Part shown: positions 12,766-21,035 of the stretch, one piece after another | Numbering within the stretch: the first letter of the stretch is position 1 | Layout: the number at the start of each line of letters is the position of its first letter | Origin: Bacteroidota bacterium | Lineage (GTDB): Bacteria > Bacteroidota > Bacteroidia > Sphingobacteriales > Sphingobacteriaceae | NCBI GenBank assembly: GCA_013285685.1 | Contig: JABDHD010000040.1 | Location: forward strand, 1-32,523 | Length of the DNA stretch: 32,523 bases | Direction: 5' to 3' | Position numbers and translations under genes: made by a program | Notes under the pieces: generated by a model | What the model saw: the letters and a program-made list of their open reading frames with translations, nothing else | What the model was told of the DNA's origin: nothing | The model's database searches: none

Positions 12766-13485
12766 ATGAAATCTCATATCCTGCGGGTTTTACCCATCAT
12801 AGTCATTTTTCCCTGTATGCTCTCCTGTTCGCAGAAGAAACCAAACCAGGAACCGAAACCGGTTATCAGTCAGCGCGACAGCGTGCTGGCGGATGCCGAT
12901 AAAAAACGCGCCGCCTGGACGCGGCAATTGCATGCCATGACCGTAAAACAACTTACCGATCAACTGTCAAAAGAGTCGGTTAAAGGGCTGGAGCCTTTTA
13001 ACTCGATGGCTTATAAAGAACTTACTTCGCGTCAGTCGGTAACCATCGATACCATACAAAATGCGGTTGTAAAAAATGCAAACCGCTCATCGCTGCTTAG
13101 CCTGCTTGCTATCAGGAAGCTTAGCGCGCCTGTTTATCAAAAATTGGATGCCCGGATAAAAGCCTCCGTTTATGTGGATGCATTGCGCAGCGCCAAAACG
13201 TTCAATACTTTTGGCCTGCCGCACGGCAAATGGGAAGAAGCTGCGCAGGCCATTATTGAAGCCGGCCCTGTTACCGCCCACGCGCTGCAGGCCCTGCTTA
13301 CCGACAGACGCCCCGCGCCCATGTGGGGATCGGAAGATTATACAGAGTATAAACTGTACAACTACCGCGTAAAGGATTATGCCTATGCGCTTATCATCGC
13401 ATCGCAAAAAGGCCAGGTGCAATTATCGAAGGACACTGTTGAAAGAGATAAGGTGATTGACGTAATGATTAAGGCGAAAAGGTAA
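12766..13485 (+). CDS. Helical lipoprotein of unknown function
   Basis: A 239-aa protein with a lipobox Cys at residue 21 (CMLSC) followed by SQKK. The mature part is strongly alpha-helical (AMTVKQLTDQLSKESVKGLE, then NRSSLLSLLAIRKL). It ends in YRVKDYAYALIIASQKG, reminiscent of HEAT-like helical repeats. No catalytic motif is evident. It follows the Cys-rich lipoprotein by 21 bp with no terminator in between, so both are probably made together and may act as a pair at the outer membrane. Confidence 0.66.
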   Translation: MKSHILRVLPIIVIFPCMLSCSQKKPNQEPKPVISQRDSVLADADKKRAAWTRQLHAMTVKQLTDQLSKESVKGLEPFNSMAYKELTSRQSVTIDTIQNAVVKNANRSSLLSLLAIRKLSAPVYQKLDARIKASVYVDALRSAKTFNTFGLPHGKWEEAAQAIIEAGPVTAHALQALLTDRRPAPMWGSEDYTEYKLYNYRVKDYAYALIIASQKGQVQLSKDTVERDKVIDVMIKAKR

Positions 13486-13530
13486 TGAGGCATCCCGGCC
13501 CACGCCGGGGTTGACCGTTGTGGTCGGCCC

Positions 13531-13576
13531 TGGCAGGGAACGAGGGTAGAGGTGAGGGCTTGATTTTGTATTTGAC
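13531..13576 (+). repeat. Degenerate fragment of the 441-bp repeat
   Basis: The string GGCAGGGAACGAGGGTAGAG, then GTGAGGGCTTGATTTTGTAT, then TTGACC, aligns with the region around the stop codon of copy 2 (about 671-727), with about 38 of 45 positions equal by eye. It therefore shares both the coding tail and the first bases after the stop. It shows that the repeat is dispersed beyond the left edge array. Confidence 0.5.
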
Positions 13577-13646
13577 CACAGCCGGATCAAAACAAATATT
13601 ATCGACATTTGCTTATTGAATTGTCCTCACAAATTATCCGGTTAAG

Positions 13647-14219
13647 ATGAAAAGATCATTGTTTGTTTTCGCTTTGTTGATCGGCGCAGCCTCAACAATA
13701 ATGGCTCAGCAAGCGGTTCGCAACCCGCCGATGGTGTTAACCACCACGGCATTTGCCGATGGCGCAATTATTCCTTTAAAGTACACCCAGGCATCCCCCG
13801 ACGGCACGGTTTCGCCTGATCTGACCTGGACCAACGTACCGGCCGGAACACAAAGCTTTGTGCTTTGGATGCACGATGTGGATTTGGCGCTTAATAAAAC
13901 TTCGGAGGATAACCTGCACTGGCTGGTATGGAATATCCCCGGGCAAAGCACCGGGTTGCCCATAAACGTACCTAAAGGCACGCAACTTGCTGACGGCAGT
14001 TTCCAGGTTAGCTATGCCGGGCCTAATTATCGCGGCCCCGGGGCCCCGGCCGCCGGCCCGCTGCACCACTACGTATTTGAATTATTTGCTCTGGATATAA
14101 AACTCGACGGGCAAGCCGCCGCCACCGCGCCGGAAACCAAAACAAATATTTTTAAAATGATGCAGGGGCATATTTTGGGTAAAGCTGCCTATGTGGGTTT
14201 ATTTAAACGGCCGCAATAA
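13647..14219 (+). CDS. Exported PEBP / YbhB-YbcL family protein
   Basis: A 190-aa protein with a signal peptide of 20-21 residues (FVFALLIGAASTIMAQQ). It has the PEBP ligand-site signatures: a conserved pattern around H76-D77-D79 in WMHDVDLAL, H91-W92 in NLHWLVWNIPG, the GPNYRGPG...PLHHYVFELFALD block at ~125-150, and GHILGKAAYVGLF near the end. This family binds anionic or phospho-type ligands; the bacterial members have poorly known roles. The export signal means it works in the periplasm or outside. It is a single gene, 160 bp after the helical lipoprotein and behind the 13531 repeat fragment. Confidence 0.9.
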   Translation: MKRSLFVFALLIGAASTIMAQQAVRNPPMVLTTTAFADGAIIPLKYTQASPDGTVSPDLTWTNVPAGTQSFVLWMHDVDLALNKTSEDNLHWLVWNIPGQSTGLPINVPKGTQLADGSFQVSYAGPNYRGPGAPAAGPLHHYVFELFALDIKLDGQAAATAPETKTNIFKMMQGHILGKAAYVGLFKRPQ

Positions 14220-14390
14220 CCGCCGACGGGCAGCAGCCAAAACGGTTAGCGAATTGCCGCATTTTGCATAGATCATCGTAATATTTGTTACCTGTTTGCG
14301 GCGCACCAACGCACGGTCGTACAGGCCCCACGCCGGACATTTGCGGCAATGGAAAGATGGCCGGCATCATTAACCCCCGCCCAGGCTCTT

Positions 14391-16511
14391 TTATAACTGT
14401 GTAAATGTCATCGAAATAGAAACAATGCCACTGCTGGTTACGGTAGCGGAGTTTATTAACTCAATAGATATCGAATCGCCGGCAGCTACCGAAACCCGAT
14501 CTGTCAAATCACTAAATACCGCGCCGCTTGCGCCCGCCGGAACGGTTATGGAAAGCGCCTGATCGGCTGCGTTTTTTCGCACGGTAACAACCAGGCTACC
14601 CGTTGATGATTGTGCCCCGACTGTCTTTACATATAAATTTCTTAGCAGTCCGGCGGCGGGCATAACAATCGTTCGCGATGCTTCGGTGCTGTATGAACCG
14701 GCGCCGCCATTTGGCCAGGTGTAGGTTGTGGTTGAGGCGGCTACACCGAGTGCACTTGTTCCGGCTAAAAATAGTCCTGCCGGCGCGGTATCTGCGCCTT
14801 CCTGGTACCAAACACCTTCAACATTGATAAACTTTAAAAGTGTTTTTGGCGGGAATGTAGTTGATGCCTGTGAGTTTAGAAAAATAGCGCTGGGATTGTG
14901 GGTAATTGTAGTTGACGCTGTTAAAAACAAACTGATTTCCTGCGATGTCTGCCCCCCGTTGAAATTAGTTATGGTTGTGCCGGCGGATGCAATTATAAAC
15001 CCTTTACCATTTACATTTGGTGTTGCCGCATTATCTATGGCGGCATTATTATTGGCTTCAACCAACGAACCGCCCAGGTTTGAAGCGTTAAGAATATTGA
15101 ATTTGGCTGTTGCGTAAGTTGTGCTGTCGCCTGTGATATGATATTGATTTTTTTGTGTTACGCCGTTGGTGATGTTTGTACTGTCACTCAACAGGTATTT
15201 AGCAGAACTGCCGCTTATCTGGTTAACAGCCATAGCTGTAATATTGATATTGGCTGCGCCATTTTTTACCTTAATTGCGCTGTAAGTATTAGCGGCGAGC
15301 AGACCGGAAGACTTGACTAAAAAGTTAGTAATTTGCCAATCCTGCGCCCCATCAACCAATAATGCCTCTTTTTGGGGACTATCGGATTTACAATTCACCA
15401 TCATTCCCCGGTAACCTTTGAAACTTGGCCCTAAATACCAATTAACATCGCCAAATTCTGCATTGTCATTTTCAAAAAAATTGTCTGAGCCCTTTACCGC
15501 AATCGCTGCCCTGTATCCGTTGCTGCTTATACCATAGCCCGGGCCATTACTGCCGCTAACCTCACAATTCGTGATTTTATTATCCGTTCCCTCAATTTCC
15601 AACGCGCCCTGGTAATTGGTGTAGGGCGACATGTTTTGCAGGCAATTGACAATAAAGCAGTTATTCATGTATAGCGTCTGGCTTTGGCTATTGGCCGGCA
15701 CCGGGCCCTCTACAACTGCACTGCCCGACATATTCCTGAAATTGCAGTCTTCGATTTTAAAATTCTTTGTTGAGATTAAATTTACGCCCACTACCGCTGT
15801 AGATTTACCCAATCCATAAAATGATATACCCTGTAAACCAGCCATTGTGCAGGTTGCGCCGCCAACAGTGCCTCCAGGTATTGCCGGTGGGGTGTTAATA
15901 ATAACACCGCTTGTTTGGGCGTTCCATTTTACCACATTGGTAGTGTCTTCGGTTGTTGGAGACAATTTATTTGCGCTCATCCCGCGTGTAAAATATCCCC
16001 TTAAAAATACCTGGCTTTTTATCGTGTCATTTGTCGCACGATAATTTCCCGGTATCATCCTGATCACGCCGCCGCCGATTGAAGCCATATAATTTATTGC
16101 CGTTTGAATTTGCGCTGTGTTATCCATGCTGCTGTCTGGTTTTACCCCCCACCAGGTAAGCATATAATCTGCGCCGGCCGTAACCTGCCTCTCCCAATGC
16201 CCGCCCACCAGGGATGAAAAATTTATGCCATTATCAATAGTAACTGTACCTCCCTTCAAATTAAAGATGCCGCCTGTCCATAAAGTATCCACAATTATGG
16301 TCGTTGCGGTACCGGTATATGCTTTCATCGCTGCAATACCCGGAAGGTGAACAACCACGGAATCTACCGGCCAATAGTTTGCTGTTACACCACTACAAGA
16401 AACAATTCCGGTGGAGAACACCCATTTTTCGTTATTGCAATAGCGCGCATTGCCGTATGCCGCGGCTTTTAAGGCGACAAAACAAAAAATGACAATCATT
16501 AATTTTTTCAT
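14391..16511 (-). CDS. Secreted pectate-lyase-type beta-helix protein
   Basis: The protein has 706 aa from the ATG at 16511; an upstream ATG at 16544 would put 11 polar residues before the signal peptide (KKLMIVIFCFVALKAAAYG). Residues ~119-158 hold the Pectate_lyase_3-type entry, WWGVKPDSSMDNTAQIQTAI followed by NYMASIGGGVI. Then come helix-forming turns (NFKIEDCNF, TLYMNNCFIVNC, DNKITNCEVSG, GMMVNCKSD) to about 420. The C-terminal third is Ser/Thr/Ala-rich and ends in a jelly-roll-like module (~600-706) with RTIVMPAAGLLRNLYVKT and DSISIELINS. No catalytic triad can be assigned, so the substrate is unknown. Such fusions also occur in tailspike-like proteins. It is transcribed away from the 664-aa lipoprotein. 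Confidence 0.8.
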   Translation of the reverse strand: MKKLMIVIFCFVALKAAAYGNARYCNNEKWVFSTGIVSCSGVTANYWPVDSVVVHLPGIAAMKAYTGTATTIIVDTLWTGGIFNLKGGTVTIDNGINFSSLVGGHWERQVTAGADYMLTWWGVKPDSSMDNTAQIQTAINYMASIGGGVIRMIPGNYRATNDTIKSQVFLRGYFTRGMSANKLSPTTEDTTNVVKWNAQTSGVIINTPPAIPGGTVGGATCTMAGLQGISFYGLGKSTAVVGVNLISTKNFKIEDCNFRNMSGSAVVEGPVPANSQSQTLYMNNCFIVNCLQNMSPYTNYQGALEIEGTDNKITNCEVSGSNGPGYGISSNGYRAAIAVKGSDNFFENDNAEFGDVNWYLGPSFKGYRGMMVNCKSDSPQKEALLVDGAQDWQITNFLVKSSGLLAANTYSAIKVKNGAANINITAMAVNQISGSSAKYLLSDSTNITNGVTQKNQYHITGDSTTYATAKFNILNASNLGGSLVEANNNAAIDNAATPNVNGKGFIIASAGTTITNFNGGQTSQEISLFLTASTTITHNPSAIFLNSQASTTFPPKTLLKFINVEGVWYQEGADTAPAGLFLAGTSALGVAASTTTYTWPNGGAGSYSTEASRTIVMPAAGLLRNLYVKTVGAQSSTGSLVVTVRKNAADQALSITVPAGASGAVFSDLTDRVSVAAGDSISIELINSATVTSSGIVSISMTFTQL

Positions 16512-16919
16512 ATTGAAATGGTTTTGATTACTAACATGGTGCAACGCCCCTAATTATTTATCGGCTATCGGGCTTACTAATATCGGATATAAAAATCTGA
16601 AAAAGACACCAAACTATGGCCATAAAGTTAAGATAGAAATTACTTTCCTTGCTATTCAAGCGCGCTGCCCGGACAAGATAACAGATTCCGAAAACCATCC
16701 CGGCTGCCCGAAGTAAACTACGTTTGGCGCCTACGCAGGTAGTGTGCATATCAGGGCTTTCGGTCTGGAGGTTGTTTGCTTAGATTGGTAAATTTAAAGC
16801 GGTCTTCCATCTCCCGGATCAGCAGCTTAGGAATTAGTGAGAATACATTCCCCGATAGATCAGCATTGCCTGAACCAATAAAAAAAATATTTTTTTAACT
16901 ATTATCTTGTTATGTTTTT
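16512..16919. other. AT-rich divergent intergenic region
   Basis: There is no gene that I can support. It must hold the promoter of the beta-helix gene (minus strand) and may hold that of the leader described next. A run of GC-richer DNA at 16650-16800 codes for nothing convincing. Confidence 0.5.
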
Positions 16920-17237
16920 TTGTTTTATATTAGATAAAATTTCAAAACCTAAACTTTGAGTTTTTTTAAACCTTAAAACTAAACACTATGAAGAAAAAAA
17001 CTAAACCTTAAAACTAAACTTTTAAAAAAATCTAAACCTTAAAACGCAAACTTTTCAAAACCTAAACCTGTCAAAAACTAAGTCGTTAAAAACCAAACCT
17101 TAAAAACCAATCCGTTAAAAATTAACTGTCTTAAACTTAAACTTAAAAAAACCTTAAGAAAACAATCTGCTAAAAATTACCTGTTTTAACCTAAACTTTA
17201 ACATTGCCTTAACCAAACTTAAATCTCAAAATTAATT
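16920..17237 (+). promoter_or_regulatory. Long G-poor repetitive 5' leader of the 664-aa lipoprotein gene
   Basis: About 300 nt with hardly any G on the plus strand (about 10 G in 17041-17237). The first half repeats AAACCTTAAAAC (starts at 16968, 17003 and 17034). The second half repeats a 14-16-nt unit starting AAAAA: AAAAACTAAGTCGTT (17073), AAAAACCAAACCTT (17088), AAAAACCAATCCGTT (17102), AAAAATTAACTGTCTT (17117). A seven-codon frame (MKKKTKP) opens at 16988. The region is probably transcribed as an unstructured leader. Confidence 0.6.
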
Positions 17238-19232
17238 ATGAAAACATTATTAAAACTCTCGTTTTTAGGCCTTTTGACCATTTTACTATTTAATGGCTGC
17301 AAAAAGGACCAAAGTAAAAGCAGTACAGGCCCGGCGCCTGTTCAAACTGTAACCACAGGTTCAATTCCTGACGGCATGGTGATGACGCCGCAAGGTCTTT
17401 TGCCCAAAGCCAGCGTACACCTGATTGAAAACGGTTACCACCTGGAACTGCGCGGAAACCATATGGTAAAAGTAGAAACCGCTACCGGTACACTGAAGGA
17501 AGATTTCGGCGCAATAATAGTTGAAACGCCGGCACAACCACAGGCGCCTGCGCCAGGCAGCTCAAAAACGGCAGCCGGCGCACCGTCTAAATACGTTAAT
17601 AACCGCAGTTTAACGGACCCTCCCGGTTTTCCTGGCTGGATGACTTACGCGCAGCTTGGAGCGCCGGGCACTGAAATGAATACCATAAATTCTACCTGGA
17701 CAGCACCCGCAGCGCCTACTACCCAAACCACTCAACTTATTTATATCGGCGAGGCCTTTTCATCTCTCGCGTATAACACAGGTACGCCCGTAATTATTGA
17801 AACTGTATTACAATGGGGGTCCAATGGCGCTACCGGTTACCCTACCTGCTGGGTTGCATCAAACTGGTGCACCTGGAATGGCGGAGCTGCATATACAACG
17901 CCCACCGCGAGCGGCGCTATTGTTGCGGGAACTACCAGTATGAATGGTATAATCACGCTTAACGGCCTGCAAACCGATGGATCCTACAATTACACGGCAC
18001 AATTTAACGGCATCTCCAATGCGTTAACGGTAATTGAGGGCAATACAACGAACCTAACCGGCGGCCCTATTCCCAAAATTCCGCTTGAACCTTACGCCTA
18101 TGAAGTGTTGGAAGCATATTGTCTAAGTTGCACATTAGCCGGCAATGATTACCCCAATCAACAATATGTACAAATGAACGCGGTAAGCGTTACAACCGGC
18201 TTACCCGGAACCACCCCCTCATTGACATGGTCGGGGACAAGCAACGGCACAACGAATGCGGTTTTGGGTGAGCACACCGTCGTGTCAAATTCATCGCCTT
18301 CAACGGGAGTTGTTCAACTTTGGTTCCGTAAAGTAAGCCCTTCAATTTATTTTCCGTCGGGCCCGTTGCCGCCGGTAGGAGGATATCCTAATTACCCCTA
18401 TTATCCATGTGCAACGCTTGACGTATGCCTTGTTAATACCGGTGGCGCGGCTACCTATTCGATGACGTCTACCGGGACAGGGCTTTCCATTAATCCAACC
18501 ACAGGCTGTATTACCGGTACGCCCGCGCAAACGCAAACTTGTACCGTTACCGCTACTAATGACGGGATACCAAGTACGTCAACCACACAGGTAACTATCA
18601 CGGTTGAAACATCGCCAACAATCAGTTATCCGGCATCGCTTACCTATAATCAAAGCAGTACCGCTATAACGCCCGTGTCTCCAACTACAGCCGGGCTAAC
18701 ACCTTCAGGCTATGCTATCAGCGGTGGCGCCGCCGCCTTTCACACGGCAACCGGCCTCACTTTTAACACAACTACCGGGGTAATTTCCGGGCCGCCTAAC
18801 GTTCCCCTTGCACCAACAAGCTATACCGTAACAGCTAGTTACAGCGGGACCACCTGCACCAGCACTGCTACCATTAATTTAATAATTAATATGGCATTTT
18901 CGGTTTACAATTATATTAGCCCTGGTGGCACCCCTCCAAGTGAATACTATGGCGCTTTATCTATTTCGTTTAAATACTCGACATCCCCCTACACCCAATA
19001 TGGCGCTGCCGTGGTTTATTCAACCAGCTATCCCGGCGCCCCCTATCCGTACATTTTCTGGCTGCCGCCAGGTAATTATACCGTCGTAATAAATCCGGGT
19101 TATTATCAATTTCCCACTAACGTCTCCTTTATTTTTAGTGGAGGGCCAAGCGGGTACGGAAGCCCCGGCGGTACCTGGACGAATTTAAATATCTCGCCAA
19201 CAGGTTCAACTTATCTGAAAGCGCATGATTAA
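17238..19232 (+). CDS. Large lipoprotein with beta-sandwich and putative Ig domains
   Basis: A 664-aa protein with a lipobox Cys at residue 21 (FNGC, then KKD). The mature N-terminus is Pro/Ala-rich (~90-120). A beta-sandwich region at ~135-330 contains IIETVLQWG, CWVASNWCTWNGG and GSYNYTAQFNGISN. It loosely recalls Neprosin-like or lectin folds, but no catalytic residues are assigned. Two putative Ig (He_PIG-type) modules follow: ~400-455 with GLSINPTTGCITGTP, and ~457-550 with GLTFNTTTGVISGPP. A final ~110-residue Tyr/Gly/Pro-rich part is of unknown fold. It is an exposed cell-surface protein, perhaps for adhesion or binding of glycans. It lies behind the long G-poor leader and is followed by a terminator. 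Confidence 0.78.
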   Translation: MKTLLKLSFLGLLTILLFNGCKKDQSKSSTGPAPVQTVTTGSIPDGMVMTPQGLLPKASVHLIENGYHLELRGNHMVKVETATGTLKEDFGAIIVETPAQPQAPAPGSSKTAAGAPSKYVNNRSLTDPPGFPGWMTYAQLGAPGTEMNTINSTWTAPAAPTTQTTQLIYIGEAFSSLAYNTGTPVIIETVLQWGSNGATGYPTCWVASNWCTWNGGAAYTTPTASGAIVAGTTSMNGIITLNGLQTDGSYNYTAQFNGISNALTVIEGNTTNLTGGPIPKIPLEPYAYEVLEAYCLSCTLAGNDYPNQQYVQMNAVSVTTGLPGTTPSLTWSGTSNGTTNAVLGEHTVVSNSSPSTGVVQLWFRKVSPSIYFPSGPLPPVGGYPNYPYYPCATLDVCLVNTGGAATYSMTSTGTGLSINPTTGCITGTPAQTQTCTVTATNDGIPSTSTTQVTITVETSPTISYPASLTYNQSSTAITPVSPTTAGLTPSGYAISGGAAAFHTATGLTFNTTTGVISGPPNVPLAPTSYTVTASYSGTTCTSTATINLIINMAFSVYNYISPGGTPPSEYYGALSISFKYSTSPYTQYGAAVVYSTSYPGAPYPYIFWLPPGNYTVVINPGYYQFPTNVSFIFSGGPSGYGSPGGTWTNLNISPTGSTYLKAHD

Positions 19233-19300
19233 GGTATTGAAGCCAAACGCCTGATCATTTTTACAATTATAAGTAAGCAAGTAACAACCTTGCCGAATGG

Positions 19301-19335
19301 AAAAGAGGCTGTCTCAAAAGGGCAGCCTCTTTTTT
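19301..19335 (+). terminator. Strong terminator after the 664-aa lipoprotein
   Basis: AAAAGAGGCTG (19301-19311) pairs with CAGCCTCTTTT (19323-19333), an 11-bp stem with T run. It would work on both strands. The GAGGCTGTCTCAAAA stem also resembles ends of some Bacteroidota insertion sequences, but no transposase is recognised beside it. Confidence 0.8.
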
Positions 19336-19961
19336 GCAAATATTTGGATGAATGATGGTTTGCGACTGAATTGAGTAAAGAAAAGCAGTAAAAGGATTGT
19401 TGTTTTCCCGGTCGGCAAATTTTGCTGCCGCTATCATTAAACGAACCAAGCTTCTTCTGGGGCTGACTAAAAAGGTCAGTTCCTACTGGTGAAAGTAGCG
19501 GCCGTTTCTAGTCTTTGTTGGTGTTGTCGCCAACAAACCGAAGTGCATTTAGTGACTTGCCCAACCGGGTAGGTCTGCATAACCTGAACGTGCCTGAGCT
19601 TGTTAGAGACAACTCCAACAAGGTGCGATTGAAGTCAGGCTGTTTTAGTTACAGTGTTATGGTCGTATTACCGATGCCTATAACGCCCGGGTAGCGTACG
19701 CCATATTGATTCCCTGCTATTTATTTATCTGGTATTATGCTACCGCGGGGCATAAAATACGAAGGGGGGGCGAAGGCTTAAGAGGTATGCCGCCTAAGGC
19801 GGCCGATAGCATTGCTTTGCCTGTTTTTATCGATATTTTTGCCGGGAGCATCAGCAAGCTGAGCGGCCAGCTCATTGCAAATAACACCTGCTCTTTGTTT
19901 CACCAACGTCATATCTTCCGCCCAACGCTGCCCTTTCCTGTCATATGTCCTAATTTTGGGC
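19336..19961. other. Intergenic region without a supported gene
   Basis: It contains the second copy of the perfect hairpin (TTTGTTGGTG at 19514-19523 with CGCCAACAAA at 19528-19537; loop TTGT, one wobble) followed by a CCGAA tail as at 4981. A minus-strand frame near 19267-19449 (containing AKFADRENNNPFTAFLYSIQ) is unconfirmed and could be an insertion-sequence remnant. The remaining ~400 bp shows nothing recognisable. TAATTTTG at 19951-19958 matches the -7 box of the next gene. Confidence 0.45.
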
Positions 19962-20966
19962 ATGCATGCAAATTCTTTAAAAAATACCGCCTATTCCGTT
20001 CTCGACCTGGCCACGATTGCCGAGGGCAGGAGTATAGCGGATACCTATCACCATAGCCTGGCCAATGCCCGGCAAGCGGAGCAACTCGGTTATACGCGCT
20101 ACTGGTTTGCCGAACACCATAATATGGTGAGCGTGGCAAGCTCTGCGCCACCGGTGCTTATCGGTTATATTGCAGGTAATACCAGCTCTATTCGCGTAGG
20201 CTCGGGCGGGGTAATGCTGCCCAACCATTCGCCGCTGGTGGTGGCCGAGCAGTTTGGCACGCTGGCTACCCTGTACCCCGGTCGCATCGACCTGGGCCTG
20301 GGCCGCGCCCCGGGCACCGACCAGGTTACCGCGCGGGCCATCCGGGGCGAGAACATGAATGCCGCCTTTTATTTCCCGAGGGATGTGGAGGCCCTGCAAA
20401 AATATTTTTCGGCCACGGGCGATGACGCATCAGTAAGGGCTATCCCCGGCGAAGGTTTAGACATCCCGATATGGATACTCGGCTCCAGCACTGACAGCGC
20501 CAGGCTGGCCGCCGCCAAAGGCTTACCCTACGCTTTTGCAAGTCATTTTGCACCGGCGCATTTCATTGAGGCTATCAACCTTTACCGCGAAAACTTCAGG
20601 CCGTCGGCACAACTGCAGCAGCCATACGTAATGGCCTGTGTAAACGTAGTAGCGGCAGAGACCGACGAGGAAGCGGAAATGCTTTCAACATCACTAAAAC
20701 AGCTGTTTATGGGCATCGTAACCGGCAAACGGCGGCCGATGCAGCCACCTGTAAAAAGCATGGACGGGATTTGGAATGTTTTTGAAGAGGAAGCCGTGAT
20801 GCAAATGCTGGCTTACTCCTTTATCGGCAGTAAGGACAAGGTAGGCGCCGCGCTATTTGATTTGGTTGAACAAACAGGCGTTAACGAAATAATGGCCTCC
20901 TCCCACATTTATGACCGCGACGCAAGGCTAAGGTCGTACCGGCTGTTTGCGGAGTGTTTTAAGTAA
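19962..20966 (+). CDS. LLM-class flavin-dependent oxidoreductase
   Basis: The protein has 334 aa from the ATG at 19962, where homology starts ([11 protein letters not shown]). An in-frame ATG at 19875 would add 29 unlikely residues. Luciferase-like monooxygenase hallmarks are present: the strand-helix motif [20 protein letters not shown], the [20 protein letters not shown] core, [20 protein letters not shown], and [11 protein letters not shown]. It is a cytoplasmic TIM-barrel enzyme using FMNH2 (or F420 in some relatives) and O2; the substrate cannot be predicted. The sequence is GC-rich relative to the neighbours. It is a single gene convergent with the next gene across a shared hairpin. Confidence 0.93.
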   Translation: MHANSLKNTAYSVLDLATIAEGRSIADTYHHSLANARQAEQLGYTRYWFAEHHNMVSVASSAPPVLIGYIAGNTSSIRVGSGGVMLPNHSPLVVAEQFGTLATLYPGRIDLGLGRAPGTDQVTARAIRGENMNAAFYFPRDVEALQKYFSATGDDASVRAIPGEGLDIPIWILGSSTDSARLAAAKGLPYAFASHFAPAHFIEAINLYRENFRPSAQLQQPYVMACVNVVAAETDEEAEMLSTSLKQLFMGIVTGKRRPMQPPVKSMDGIWNVFEEEAVMQMLAYSFIGSKDKVGAALFDLVEQTGVNEIMASSHIYDRDARLRSYRLFAECFK

Positions 20967-20980
20967 AATCAGACCGTTAA

Positions 20981-21011
20981 AAAGCCCCTGTGTATATGCA
21001 CATGGGGCTTC
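20981..21011 (-). terminator. Hairpin terminator between convergent genes
   Basis: AAGCCCCTGTG pairs with CACATGGGGCTT with a one-base bulge. Read on the minus strand it is followed by a run of T, so it mainly terminates the 545-aa gene. It may also stop plus-strand transcription of the flavin enzyme gene. Confidence 0.75.
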
Positions 21012-21035
21012 AAATCACAGAATAAGCAGAGATAG

